From: Acidobacteriota bacterium
Lineage (GTDB): Bacteria > Acidobacteriota > Vicinamibacteria > Fen-336
DNA: 46,217 bases
Direction: 5' to 3'
Assembly (NCBI GenBank): GCA_022340585.1
Contig: JAJDNS010000138.1
Location: 1 to 46,217 of the forward strand
The translations under genes were made by a program, and so were the position numbers. The notes below the pieces were generated by a model. That model was not told where the DNA came from, ran no database searches, and worked only from the letters and a program-made list of their open reading frames with translations. Shown piece by piece: positions 1 through 9,268 of this stretch (position 1 is its first letter; each line of letters begins with the position of its first letter).

Positions 1-2
1 CA

Positions 3-2630
3 GGAACACGCCTCGGCCCCTACGAGATCCTCGAGCCCCTCGGGGCCGGGGGGATGGGTGAGGTCTACCGCGCTCGGGACACCACGCTCCGACGGGACGT
101 GGCGCTCAAGATCCTCCCCGACGACGTCTCCTCCGACGAGGCACGCCTCGCCCGCTTCGAGCGTGAGGCCCGGTTGCTGGCCGCGGTCAACCACCCCGCC
201 ATCGCAACGCTTCACGGTCTCGAGGAATCGTCGGGACGACGCTTCCTGGTCATGGAGTGTGTCGAGGGCGAAACCCTGGCCGCGCGCATCGTCCGCCACC
301 GGATCCCGGTCTCCGAGGCTCTGGGGCTGGCCATGCAGGTCGCCGAGGGACTCGAGGCCGCCCACGAGAAGGGCATCGTCCACCGGGATCTGAAGCCGGC
401 CAACATCATGGTGCTGCCCAGCGGACACATCAAGATTCTCGACTTCGGTCTGGCCAAGGTTGCCCCGGAGTCGGTGAGCTCGGAAGCCCCAACCATCAGC
501 CGCCAGGCAACCCAGGTCGGAGCGGTGCTTGGGACGACCGCCTACATGAGCCCCGAGCAGGCCCGGGGACAGGACGTGGATGCGAGGACCGACATCTGGG
601 CCCTGGGGTGCGTCCTGTACGAGGCGCTCACCGGACGCCCCGCATTCAAAGGGGAGACGGTCTCCGACACGATCACGCGGATCCTCTCTCACGAGCCGCA
701 GTGGAACGCGCTCCCCCCGGGCACCCCCCGTCGCGCCCGCGAGCTTCTCCAGCTTTGCCTGGAGAAGCGTCCCGAGAAGCGGCTTCACCACGTCGCCGAC
801 GCCCGAATTGAGATGGAACGGATGCTCGAGGCCCCCGAGGAGGCACCCGCCGCCGAGAGGGCGCCCAGTTGGCGACTGGGGCTTGGCCTTGGCGCGGTGG
901 GGGTCGCTCTCGGCGTCGGCCTGGCGGGCCTTCTCCCAGTGGAGAACCAACGCGAGTCGGAACGCGCTCCAGTGAGGCTCAGTCTCTCGCTGCCTGACTC
1001 GGAGCGTCTGGCCGGGCTCGACTTCGATGCCCTCGCGATCTCTCCCGACGGCTCGCAACTGGCCTACGTCGCCCACTCGGAGGGGGCCGAGCGACTTCAC
1101 CTCCGCTCCATGGACACCGCGCACAGCGTGCCGATCACCGGGAGCGAGGGGGCCCGCAATCCGTTCTTCTCACCCGACGGGAGGTGGCTGGCCTTCTTCG
1201 CGGGTGGCCAGCTCAAGAAGGTCCAGGTCCCGGGCGGGGCCCCGGTGGCCTTGGCCGAGGTGCCCAGTCCCCGTGGTGCGAGCTGGGGGCCGGGAGACAT
1301 GATCGTGTTCGCACCGATACCTCTCTCCGGCCTGTCCAGGATCGGCGCCGAAGGCGGGAAGCCCGAACCCCTCACGACGCTTGAGAGCGAGAGTGGCGGC
1401 ACGGTGGTCAGCCACCGCTGGCCCGATCTGCTGCCCGGAGGCCGCGCCGTCGTCTACGTGCAGTTCACTGGCGACACACAGGAGGTCGTGGCGCAGGACT
1501 TGAGCACCGGTGAGCGCCACCTTCTCGCCGAGCGGGGGCGGCACCCGCGCTACGTGCCGTCGGGCCATCTCGTGTTTGCTCGCGGCCCGACGCTCTTCGC
1601 CGCGTCATTCGATTTGGAGACGCTCGAGCTGACGGGCCCCCCGATCCCCGTCGTCGAGGGCGTGATGGGCTCCTGGTATGGAGCGTCGCAGTTCACGTTC
1701 TCTCGAGACGGCACCCTCTACTACGTGTCCTCGTCATCCGGGCCCGTCGCCACCCAGCTGACGGTGGTCGATCGCAGCGGGCGAGTGGTGCGTGTCCTCG
1801 GAGGAGCACCGCAATCTCCCGCGAGTCCACGGCTGTCGCCAGACGGAAAGCGCGTGGCCATGGACGACTTCAACGTCGTCTGGACCTACGATCTCGAGAG
1901 CGGTGCCCGCACGCGGCTCACGTTCGGTGCACGTGCCGTGCGTCCCGTGTGGACCCGCGATGGAGAGCGGATCGTCTTCGTCTCGATGAGCGAAGGCCTC
2001 TCGGCGAAACGGGCGGACGGAAGCGGCGAAGCGGCGCGGCTCTGGCCTGAAGGCCGGCGGAGGGGCTTTCCGACCGCGACTCACCCGAGCGGTCGGCTGC
2101 TTGCCCTCACCGTGCTCGAGGCCACCACCGGGCTCGACATCTGGATGCTGCCCCTCGACGGCGAGGGCGAGCCTCGACCCTTCCTCGCCTCTCGAGCGAA
2201 CGAATTCGACGCCACCTTCTCGCCTGACGGCCGGTGGGTGGCCTACGTGTCCGACGAGACGGGGCGCAACGAGGTGTACGTCCAGCCCCTGGCCCACTCC
2301 GACGGCAAGTGGCAGATCTCGGGCGATGGCGGCTCCGAGCCGGTCTGGTCGCGAGGCGGCCGCGAGCTCCTCTATCGGAACGGGGACCGCTTCATGGTCG
2401 TCGACACCGACACCGAAGCGGACTTCAAGAGCGGGAAGCCACGGATGCTCTTCGAAGGGCGCTATGCCACCAACGTGACCGGGACCAGGAACTACGACAT
2501 CACCCCCGACGGGGAGAACCTCCTTCTCGTTGCCCTCAGCGAAGACGGGGGGGAGGAGGCCGCGCCCCGCCGCATCCATGTCGTCCTCAACTGGTTCGAG
2601 GAGCTGAAGCGTCTCGCCCCAACCGAGTGA
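3..2630 (+). CDS. Ser/Thr protein kinase fused to TolB/WD40-like propeller (5' truncated)
   Basis: The reading frame is open to the window edge. The codons before the first ATG (base 54) encode the start of a kinase glycine loop (PYEILEPLGAGGMGEVY), so the true start lies upstream and base 54 is internal. Kinase signatures follow in order: the VALK lysine near base 108, HRDLKPAN near 381, DFG near 441 and an SPEQ activation segment near 550. One hydrophobic segment (about bases 870-945) separates the cytoplasmic kinase from an extracytoplasmic domain with repeated SPDG(R/K)W(L/V)A(Y/F) blades typical of TolB/PD40 propellers. This architecture is a membrane Hanks-type kinase with a propeller sensor. 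Such kinases are numerous in Acidobacteriota and Myxococcota. The ligand is unknown. Confidence 0.93.
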   Translation, partial: GTRLGPYEILEPLGAGGMGEVYRARDTTLRRDVALKILPDDVSSDEARLARFEREARLLAAVNHPAIATLHGLEESSGRRFLVMECVEGETLAARIVRHRIPVSEALGLAMQVAEGLEAAHEKGIVHRDLKPANIMVLPSGHIKILDFGLAKVAPESVSSEAPTISRQATQVGAVLGTTAYMSPEQARGQDVDARTDIWALGCVLYEALTGRPAFKGETVSDTITRILSHEPQWNALPPGTPRRARELLQLCLEKRPEKRLHHVADARIEMERMLEAPEEAPAAERAPSWRLGLGLGAVGVALGVGLAGLLPVENQRESERAPVRLSLSLPDSERLAGLDFDALAISPDGSQLAYVAHSEGAERLHLRSMDTAHSVPITGSEGARNPFFSPDGRWLAFFAGGQLKKVQVPGGAPVALAEVPSPRGASWGPGDMIVFAPIPLSGLSRIGAEGGKPEPLTTLESESGGTVVSHRWPDLLPGGRAVVYVQFTGDTQEVVAQDLSTGERHLLAERGRHPRYVPSGHLVFARGPTLFAASFDLETLELTGPPIPVVEGVMGSWYGASQFTFSRDGTLYYVSSSSGPVATQLTVVDRSGRVVRVLGGAPQSPASPRLSPDGKRVAMDDFNVVWTYDLESGARTRLTFGARAVRPVWTRDGERIVFVSMSEGLSAKRADGSGEAARLWPEGRRRGFPTATHPSGRLLALTVLEATTGLDIWMLPLDGEGEPRPFLASRANEFDATFSPDGRWVAYVSDETGRNEVYVQPLAHSDGKWQISGDGGSEPVWSRGGRELLYRNGDRFMVVDTDTEADFKSGKPRMLFEGRYATNVTGTRNYDITPDGENLLLVALSEDGGEEAAPRRIHVVLNWFEELKRLAPTE

Positions 2631-2635
2631 GTCAC

Positions 2636-5600
2636 TCACGATCGGCCAGACCGCGTCCCCTGCCGGTCGGCGGACTCCTCGGCTTCCGCGAACGCTGTCA
2701 CCCACCTTGGCACGCTGTCGGCGCGAGCCATGCGCATGTCGAGCCGTGCACAGAACCGCAGCAGGCGGCCGACGGTGGTCAAGGTCCTCCGGCTCGCCGG
2801 GACGTCCAGGCCCCGCTGCCACGCGTTCAGCAGGTCGCCGCGCTCGGACACCGCGAAGTGATGCATTCGGAGAACGTCCGCCATGAAGCGGACGCGGAGA
2901 ATGCGCTGGGGCTCGGGCGCGCCGCCTCCCTTCAGGCGGAAGCCGATGTGGTTCGAGTCGGGCTCCGGGCCGACGTGAGCGTCAACGATGGCGAAGTGGT
3001 ACGCCTGGCGCGAGTTGAGGTTCATGTACGACGAGGTTACGCACACGTAGCTCGGGGCGCCGAGGGCCCGCTCCCCGACCCCCTCGAAGGCCGCAGTGCG
3101 GGCGATCGCCCCGAAGGAGCCCTCGTACTCGCCCCCGTGCTGCTCCATGTCGAAGCGGTCGTCGGACAGCCCCTCCCACACGGCGAGGAAAGGCACGGAG
3201 ACGACCTGGTCGACCGCGACCTTCCAGGCGGCGTCGAGCCCGGCGGTGAGCCCCCCGCCGAGGTCGATGAGGCGGACGGGGAAGCGTGGCGCTGGCTCGA
3301 GCACCTTGACGCCGCCGTGCCTCGCCCGGGCGAGGTCGTCGCCGATATCGAACATCGACTGGATCGCCATCTCGTGGCAGAAGCGGACGACGTCGTGAAG
3401 GGATCGGCAGGTCCAGGTCGCCATGAGGACCCCGCCGGAGAGGGTCGTCAGGCGCTCGGCCAGACTCTCCGGCAGGCCGCCCGGGCGGCCTCCGACCTGG
3501 AGGGAGACGGTCTGCCCGCGGAGCTGGGGCCAGATCGCGCCGTCGAAGACCTTGCGCTCGGCGACGTCGAGGCTGAGCAGACGTCCGGGCTCGAGGCCCT
3601 CGACGGCGCCCTCGAGACCGAAGAGGCTTGGAACGCGGAACTCGCGGAGGACCGAAGCCATGTGGCTCGTCACGCTGCCACGCTCGACGATCACCCCGCA
3701 CAGGCGGGGCAGTACGCGAACCGCATCCGACGTGGGCCGTGGCAGCACGAGCAGAACGCCCTGAGGGATGTCGTCGAGCTGGTCAGGGGAGGAAACGGTC
3801 CAGGCGGGGCCCACCGCCCGTCCGCCCGCCACCGGCTGCCCGCCCTCGAGGAGGACGACGGCATCGTCCGGGGCTCGCGCGGCGGAGGCCCGGGAGGTCT
3901 CGGTCCGCAGAGGCCGGGCCTGAAGAAGCACGACGCTGCCGTCTCGCTCGAGCGCCCACTCGATGTCGAGAGCTCCGCCGAAGTAGCGGTCGGCCTCGAT
4001 CGCCTGTCCGGCGACGGCGGCGATCTGCGCGTCCGTCAGCGAGGGGACCGACCGTTCCGCCTCGGCAAGGGGGACGGCGTCGATGCGGCCCCCCGAGTCG
4101 GCGACGAGGCGCGTGAGCTTCGGAGTGACGCGCCGCTCCAGTACGCGGTAGGGCCGGTGGCGGGACACGACCCACTGGTCCGCGTCGGCCGATCCTCCGG
4201 AGACGTCCCTTCCGATGCCCCAGGCGGCCGAGATCAGGAGCACCGGCTCCCGGGGGCGGTCCGGCCGGCGGGTGTAGAGCACCCCCGAGGCTAGAGGCTG
4301 GACCATGCGCTGGACGAGCACGGCCATCGGAACGTCGACCTCGGCGATGCCGGCCGCCCTTCGGTAGAAGATCGCACGGGGGAGAAAGCGGCTGCTCACG
4401 ACGTGCTTCCACGCCGCCGGGACCTCATCCGGGGGGACGTTGAGGAGGCTCTCGAACTGTCCGGCGAAGGACAGCTTGCCGTCTTCCCCCACCGCGCTGG
4501 AGCGCACCGCCAACCCCGCGCCGTCATGGGTTAGCTCCCTCGCCGCCGCGTGGATGGCCTGCTCGACGGAAGGGGGGATCGGGGTCTCCTCGATGCAGGC
4601 CCGGGCTTGACCACTCCGCGAGCCGAGGTCCTTCGGGTCGTCCACCCGGGTCGGGGCCAGGATGGCGCGCAGCCGGTCGGCGAGGCCGGTCGATTCCAGG
4701 AACTCGCGATAGGCCCGGATGGTCACGACGTACGACGGCGGGACGCGGAGCCCCAGGTCGCATTCGAGCCGAGCCAGGCTCGACGCCTTTCCCCCGACCT
4801 CTCCCTCGTCCTCTGCCCTGATCTTCCCGAGGGCTATGGTGAGGCGGGCATCCTCTCGCGGCGGCGCCTCGAGGAAGGCCGTCACCTCCTTGCGGATGCT
4901 GGAGACCACCGTCTCCAGGTCGAAGTACCGATCGTCGGCCAGGCGGTTGAGCGTCCGGACCATGTCCATGGTGCCGTCCAGCAGGGCTCGAATCGCCATA
5001 CGAACCCGGGCGTGACGGAAGGACGTCCAGGAGGACTCCTCCTCGAGCTCGCTGAGCAATCCGAGGACCTCGTTGTTCAGGGTGAGGAGCGTCTGGAACT
5101 CTCCGAACTTGGCACGCTTCCGAGCGATCTCCGGCTCGCCAGGCTGACCGATCTGTATCCGCAGCCCCTGGAGCACCCGGGCCAGCGTGGCCCGGCCGAT
5201 CACCGCGGACGGGGAGACTTCGCCCTTCCGCCTGGTCTGCCCGAGCAGCCCGATGAGGAGACCGGTGAGGAGCATGACCGCCGCCGACAGCGCCCCGAAC
5301 AGGGCCGGATGACTCTCGGCGAAGGCGCTCACGTGGGCGGGCATGCCCACCCGGATCAGCTCCACCGTGTGAACGTCGCGGCCGACCAGCTCTCCGCCAC
5401 TCAGCTCGAGGACCTCCAGCTCCTTCGGCCCGGGCTCCATCGCGAGAGGAAGGCGCACCTTGGCGTCGAACTCCCGGCGCCCCTGTCGGATATCGCTCAG
5501 CTCCACCCCGCCCTGGACCACCTGGTAGAGCCCCTCGCGCTGCTTGAGCCGAACGAAGTCCCGGATCAGCAGGTCGGAGTCGGGTCGAGGGGGGTGGATC

Positions 5601-6034
5601 TGGATCCTGTCCGCCAGCGTCGGAAGCCCGAGCTGGAGCCGCTCGCGTGTCCGCGGTTGGGCGATCGCGGGCAATGCCCCGGAGGTGATCAGGAGGTAGC
5701 AGCTGGGGGCCTCCTCGACGGTGACGTGCTCCACCCCGCCCCAGATGATCCACGTGCGCTCCCGGCGATTGAAGACCTCGGGCTCGGTCTGACCGACGAG
5801 AAGCACGAGCACGTCTGAATCCGGGTGGACCAGCCCGTGCAGCCGGAGGGTGGCCCCCGAGTAGAACGACCCTGCCTCGACCCGGGAGGGCTCGACGGCC
5901 GAGAACCCCTGGACCGACGCCCTCGCGGAAAGGGGCAGCAGCATACCGAAGAGCGCCTCAGCCAGGATCGTCCCGAGCGGCAGGACACGCCGGGCAGCCA
6001 TTCGCTCCAGGTGCATGGCTCGGAGGCCTCTCAA
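2636..6034 (-). CDS. Fusion: TIGR02186-like membrane domain + PPDK/PEP-utilising domains
   Basis: The N-terminus has a signal-like segment, then an extracytoplasmic domain resembling the Alph_Pro_TM/TIGR02186 family (residues about 35-235). A transmembrane helix follows (about 245-265). Next comes a pyruvate-phosphate-dikinase-type nucleotide-binding domain (about 400-710; EVGGKASSLARL, AVRSSAVGEDG). A phosphohistidine swivel domain lies at about 740-840 and keeps the histidine in GSVTSHMASV. The C-terminal region of about 290 residues is unassigned. The gene overlaps the stop of the TSUP permease upstream, so the two are translationally coupled. The listed start is a TTG in a TTGA overlap. 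An ATG at 6016, preceded by GAGG, is an equally good start. The PPDK part may phosphorylate a small molecule or protein; the substrate is unknown. Confidence 0.85.
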   Translation of the reverse strand: MRGLRAMHLERMAARRVLPLGTILAEALFGMLLPLSARASVQGFSAVEPSRVEAGSFYSGATLRLHGLVHPDSDVLVLLVGQTEPEVFNRRERTWIIWGGVEHVTVEEAPSCYLLITSGALPAIAQPRTRERLQLGLPTLADRIQIHPPRPDSDLLIRDFVRLKQREGLYQVVQGGVELSDIRQGRREFDAKVRLPLAMEPGPKELEVLELSGGELVGRDVHTVELIRVGMPAHVSAFAESHPALFGALSAAVMLLTGLLIGLLGQTRRKGEVSPSAVIGRATLARVLQGLRIQIGQPGEPEIARKRAKFGEFQTLLTLNNEVLGLLSELEEESSWTSFRHARVRMAIRALLDGTMDMVRTLNRLADDRYFDLETVVSSIRKEVTAFLEAPPREDARLTIALGKIRAEDEGEVGGKASSLARLECDLGLRVPPSYVVTIRAYREFLESTGLADRLRAILAPTRVDDPKDLGSRSGQARACIEETPIPPSVEQAIHAAARELTHDGAGLAVRSSAVGEDGKLSFAGQFESLLNVPPDEVPAAWKHVVSSRFLPRAIFYRRAAGIAEVDVPMAVLVQRMVQPLASGVLYTRRPDRPREPVLLISAAWGIGRDVSGGSADADQWVVSRHRPYRVLERRVTPKLTRLVADSGGRIDAVPLAEAERSVPSLTDAQIAAVAGQAIEADRYFGGALDIEWALERDGSVVLLQARPLRTETSRASAARAPDDAVVLLEGGQPVAGGRAVGPAWTVSSPDQLDDIPQGVLLVLPRPTSDAVRVLPRLCGVIVERGSVTSHMASVLREFRVPSLFGLEGAVEGLEPGRLLSLDVAERKVFDGAIWPQLRGQTVSLQVGGRPGGLPESLAERLTTLSGGVLMATWTCRSLHDVVRFCHEMAIQSMFDIGDDLARARHGGVKVLEPAPRFPVRLIDLGGGLTAGLDAAWKVAVDQVVSVPFLAVWEGLSDDRFDMEQHGGEYEGSFGAIARTAAFEGVGERALGAPSYVCVTSSYMNLNSRQAYHFAIVDAHVGPEPDSNHIGFRLKGGGAPEPQRILRVRFMADVLRMHHFAVSERGDLLNAWQRGLDVPASRRTLTTVGRLLRFCARLDMRMARADSVPRWVTAFAEAEESADRQGTRSGRS

Positions 6035-6948
6035 TGCGTCACCACGTGAGAGATGAGCAGCTCAGGCGTTCGGAGGACGGTCCACAGGAACCTGGCTCCG
6101 GCCGCGAGCACGATCAGGGCGAGAAGCGCCTTGAGCTCATCCGAGCGGAGCTTCCGTCCGATCCGCGTGCCGACGAGCGCCCCGATGGTCGACCCAACGG
6201 CGATGAGGACGGCGAGGACCGGGTCCACCGCCACGTTCTCCGCCGCCTGCAGCACGGTGACCACCACGCACATGCACAGGATCTGGAAGAGGCTCGTGCC
6301 GGCCACCATGTGCATCCGCATGCCCAGCACGTAGAGCATCAGGGGGACGAGGATGAACCCTCCCCCCACGCCCATCATCGAGGCGAGAATGCCGACAAAG
6401 GCCCCGATGCCCAGGGGAAGAAGGATCGAGACGTCGATCTCCGACTTGCGGAACCGGGTGTGAAAGGGCAGTTGGTCGAACCATTTCGGTTGGATCGGCG
6501 GCTGGAAGCGCCGCTCGGCCATGAAGGCCCGGCGCCGCCAGGTCCGGACCGAATCCCAGAGCATGTAGGAGCCTGTCGCGCCGAGCGTCACAACGTAGAG
6601 GACCCGGATGACGGTGTTGACCGGACCGATCCGGTTGAGCCAGTGAAGCAGCTCGACGCCCACGGCGCTTCCCGTCGCCCCTCCCACGAACAGGACGAAG
6701 CCCAGCTTGAAGTCCACGGTCCCGCCGCGGGAGTGGGCGAGCGTGCCCGCGGTCGCGGCCGCGACATAGCTCGCGCTGCCCGAGGCGGCGGCCACGAGGG
6801 GAGGGACACCCATGAACATGAGCAGGGGGATCAGCAGGAACCCCCCGCTCACCCCGAAGAGCCCGGAGAGCAGCCCAATCATCACCCCAGAGCCGACCAC
6901 GAAGAAGACGTTCATGCTCATCTGGGCGATGGGAAGGAACAGGCTCAT
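6031..6948 (-). CDS. TSUP (TauE/SafE-like) membrane permease
   Basis: This 305-residue, very hydrophobic protein has the duplicated TSUP signature: SGLFGVSGGFLLIPLLMF in the first half and ASMMGVGGGFILVPLMLY in the second, separated by a hydrophilic loop at about residues 140-170. Members move small anions such as sulfite, sulfoacetate or thiosulfate. It is the first gene of a two-gene operon with the TIGR02186/PPDK fusion, whose N-terminal family commonly sits beside TSUP permeases. That pairing supports a joint role, possibly in sulfur-anion transport. A purine-rich GGGGTGAAGG lies directly before the ATG. The exact substrate cannot be read from sequence. Confidence 0.9.
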   Translation of the reverse strand: MSLFLPIAQMSMNVFFVVGSGVMIGLLSGLFGVSGGFLLIPLLMFMGVPPLVAAASGSASYVAAATAGTLAHSRGGTVDFKLGFVLFVGGATGSAVGVELLHWLNRIGPVNTVIRVLYVVTLGATGSYMLWDSVRTWRRRAFMAERRFQPPIQPKWFDQLPFHTRFRKSEIDVSILLPLGIGAFVGILASMMGVGGGFILVPLMLYVLGMRMHMVAGTSLFQILCMCVVVTVLQAAENVAVDPVLAVLIAVGSTIGALVGTRIGRKLRSDELKALLALIVLAAGARFLWTVLRTPELLISHVVTH

Positions 6949-7146
6949 CCTTCACCCCGGTCTCCGACTGCCGTCTTCTCGCGGCTCATGGTCGTACAAT
7001 CCACGACAGTCTAGTCCGCGGCTTCCAGATCCGCCAGCCCAACCCGAGACCCAGTCCATCCGTCGACGTGAGGATCAACCTGGGAATGACGTCCGGCCCC
7101 AGCCATCGCCTCGGCCCGGTGTGCCCACGCCGCATCCCACCTTGCC

Positions 7147-9084
7147 CTACGTTCCCGTCGGTGGAGACTCCGAGCCAGCGCTCCTCTCGGCGCAGGTGGC
7201 GAGGATGAGGTCGCGGCGGGTGAGCAGCGCCTCCATCTGCTGCTTCGAGAGGTACTGGCCGACGTTCTTGCGGAGCTCCTCGAGCGTCAGCGAGCTCAGG
7301 CCGGACGCCAGGCTGGCATCGAGGTGCGGACAGACGGGCCAGCGGAACGTCTTGGGATCGCCGTCGCGGTCCCAGGTCTGGTAGTCGTCGGCGAGGATAT
7401 CGGCGACCTCGGTGCTGGTTGGGAACGCCTTCGTGTTGTCCGCGAGCATGATTCGGCGTTCCATGGGCAGCAGCATCTTCCCGGCCTCGTGGCGCTCCCC
7501 GCGCCTGAGGCCCACCAGAGCCGCGAAGACGCACGCTCGGCCGATCTGGGGCTCGAGCCCCTTCAGCAGCTCCCAGCGCTCGGACTGGCGGATGGACTCC
7601 AGGTCGATCGCGGACTCCAGGAAGATCCAGGCGGCCCCCTCCTGGCCGTCGACCTTGCGAGCGACGGTGACCGGTGCAAGCCGCAGCCCGAGCCGGCGGT
7701 CGAGCCAGTACGCCGCGAGCTCGTGCTGGTAGCGGCGGGGGTTGGGCGAGCTCTGACCCTGGTCCACGAAATGGAAGATCGAGCGCAGGTGCAGCCCCTT
7801 GCGCTTGAGCTCCAACATGAGGACGTGACGGCCCTCCTCCTGGTCCTCGACGTCCTTCCGGTCGATGACCTTCGCCTTCCGGAGGAACTTCTCCAGCTCG
7901 CGGTCGGGAAGCTGCTCGTGACCGGTCACCCACCGCTGTCCCCCCGGGGGCTCCACCGGTGGTGGGGAGACGCTGCGGTCCGAGGGATCGAAGACGGCGA
8001 CGCGGGCACCCTCGAAGCGCAGCGCGAAGGGCTCCCCACCATAGCCCATGCCGGTGTCGGTGCGGTAGAGGGTCTTGTTGAAGCGAGACGTGATCCGTCC
8101 CCAGCCCGTCGGCGTGTGGGCGACGACCATCGCCCGGGCCCCGGTCGATCGCAGAGCCCGACTCAGCGCAACCTGCTCGAGCCGCTCGTTCTCCACCGAG
8201 TAGCCGCGAAACCATAGCGGGCCGTCGGTGGCAAACGGTAGTCCCTCCAGCAGACCGAGCAGGCCGTGAGCCGCGTCGCAATCATCCGCCTCACCCTTCT
8301 CGGCGACCAGGGGCGCCCCGTCCACCAGGGCCTCGTAATCCGGGACCCCTCGCACGGCGTCCTCGAGGGCCTCAGCGTAGGTCATGAAGCGGCGCACGTC
8401 CCGCTGGACCTGACGGTTGATCTCCTCGAGGCCGAGGGCCGCCACCTGCTCGGTCAGGCCGCCGTGGACGAACAGCACCCCGTTCACCTTCACCACCGCT
8501 GGCTTCGCCAGCAGCCATGCACCGTACTCGCCGTCCAGTCCGAACGCGCGCATCCGCCCGAAGAAGCCGGGCGGGTAGTGCTCGTCGAACGCCGCCCGAG
8601 TCGGAGGCCCGCTTGCGCTCCAGGCGGTCGCCGCGAACTTCCTCCACCCTCGGTTCCGGTCCTCCTCGCGTTCCTCGGCCGCGAACGCGGCAATGCCCTC
8701 GGGGGGGACGTAGCGCAGGTCCCGGGTCAGGTTCATCACCTCGTGATTGCCCAGGACAACGTGAACCCTGCCCCCGGCCTTCTCGGCCTCTGACTCGAGC
8801 TTCCGGACCAGATCCAGAACGGGCCGCTCCCGGGGCCCGCGGTCGACCAGGTCTCCGCAGAAGACCAGATGGGTGTCGCCGCCGGACCACGTCAGGTCCG
8901 CGTCGACCAGATTCATCGCCGTCAGCAGCGAGACCAGCTTGGCGTGGGCACCGTGAACGTCGCCGATGGCGACCACCCGGCTCACTCCCTCCCACTCCCA
9001 CTGCGCCGTCTCGGCAGAGATCGCGACGAGCGCAACAGCCGCGCTGAGCGCCGCGCTCAACCCGATCTTCAAGGAGCGACCCAC
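7147..9084 (-). CDS. PPP-type metallophosphoesterase with C-terminal kinase-like domain
   Basis: A GTG start follows a strong GAGGAGGTG ribosome site. Residues 1-25 look like a signal peptide. The calcineurin/PPP core is intact: GDVHG (41-45), GDLVDRG (76-82), GNHEV (111-115) and a later AHTPTG histidine block. About 260 residues follow that are not part of the phosphatase fold. They contain RYQHELAAYWLDRRLGLRLA, a VFAALVG helix and a late ADNTKAF motif. This order resembles the bacterial Fam20C/HipA-like atypical kinases, in which a D-(H/N)-x-x-A-F motif plays the metal-binding role. The phosphatase half is certain; the kinase-like reading of the second half is an inference. It is divergent from rnr and monocistronic. 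Confidence 0.85.
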   Translation of the reverse strand: MGRSLKIGLSAALSAAVALVAISAETAQWEWEGVSRVVAIGDVHGAHAKLVSLLTAMNLVDADLTWSGGDTHLVFCGDLVDRGPRERPVLDLVRKLESEAEKAGGRVHVVLGNHEVMNLTRDLRYVPPEGIAAFAAEEREEDRNRGWRKFAATAWSASGPPTRAAFDEHYPPGFFGRMRAFGLDGEYGAWLLAKPAVVKVNGVLFVHGGLTEQVAALGLEEINRQVQRDVRRFMTYAEALEDAVRGVPDYEALVDGAPLVAEKGEADDCDAAHGLLGLLEGLPFATDGPLWFRGYSVENERLEQVALSRALRSTGARAMVVAHTPTGWGRITSRFNKTLYRTDTGMGYGGEPFALRFEGARVAVFDPSDRSVSPPPVEPPGGQRWVTGHEQLPDRELEKFLRKAKVIDRKDVEDQEEGRHVLMLELKRKGLHLRSIFHFVDQGQSSPNPRRYQHELAAYWLDRRLGLRLAPVTVARKVDGQEGAAWIFLESAIDLESIRQSERWELLKGLEPQIGRACVFAALVGLRRGERHEAGKMLLPMERRIMLADNTKAFPTSTEVADILADDYQTWDRDGDPKTFRWPVCPHLDASLASGLSSLTLEELRKNVGQYLSKQQMEALLTRRDLILATCAERSAGSESPPTGT

Positions 9085-9130
9085 GAGCGCACCTCCTCGC
9101 GGCCGATGGTAAACCGGTACACCGGGGTGC

Positions 9131-9160
9131 TGGAAACCCCGTCGGGTTCGGTGCTAGAGT
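9131..9160 (+). promoter_or_regulatory. Putative sigma-70-type promoter of rnr
   Basis: TGGAAA (9131-9136) and TAGAGT (9155-9160) are separated by 18 bp. The TAGAAT/TAGAGT form of the -10 box recurs at other gene starts in this window. The predicted transcript would start near 9167, about 100 nt before the GTG used for rnr. The assignment rests on pattern matching only. Confidence 0.35.
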
Positions 9161-9268
9161 GGCTGGAGTCAACTGCTGTGGAGCCGGTTTCTGGGTTCAG
9201 GTCCCACCTCCGGCGCCAGATTCCAGGCCATCCCTATCAAGCAAGCACCCGCCAGCCTCGCGAACCGC

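Noticed and set aside
2234..4294. Long plus-strand open frame opposite the PPDK fusion
   Set aside because: It is antisense to a gene with clear domains, and its sequence is low-complexity and without motifs. High GC creates many long antisense frames; the same applies to those at 9197-11251, 13959-16241 and 31222-33174.
9141..9218. tRNA-like 3' half upstream of rnr (CTGGGTTCAGGTCCCAC followed by CTCCGGC-G-CCA)
   Set aside because: The end looks like a T-arm and acceptor with CCA, and tRNA-Sec would fit the context. However, the T-loop lacks the invariant A58, no matching anticodon arm could be folded, and the 5' acceptor pairs only partly. It could be a relic but is not a supported tRNA gene.
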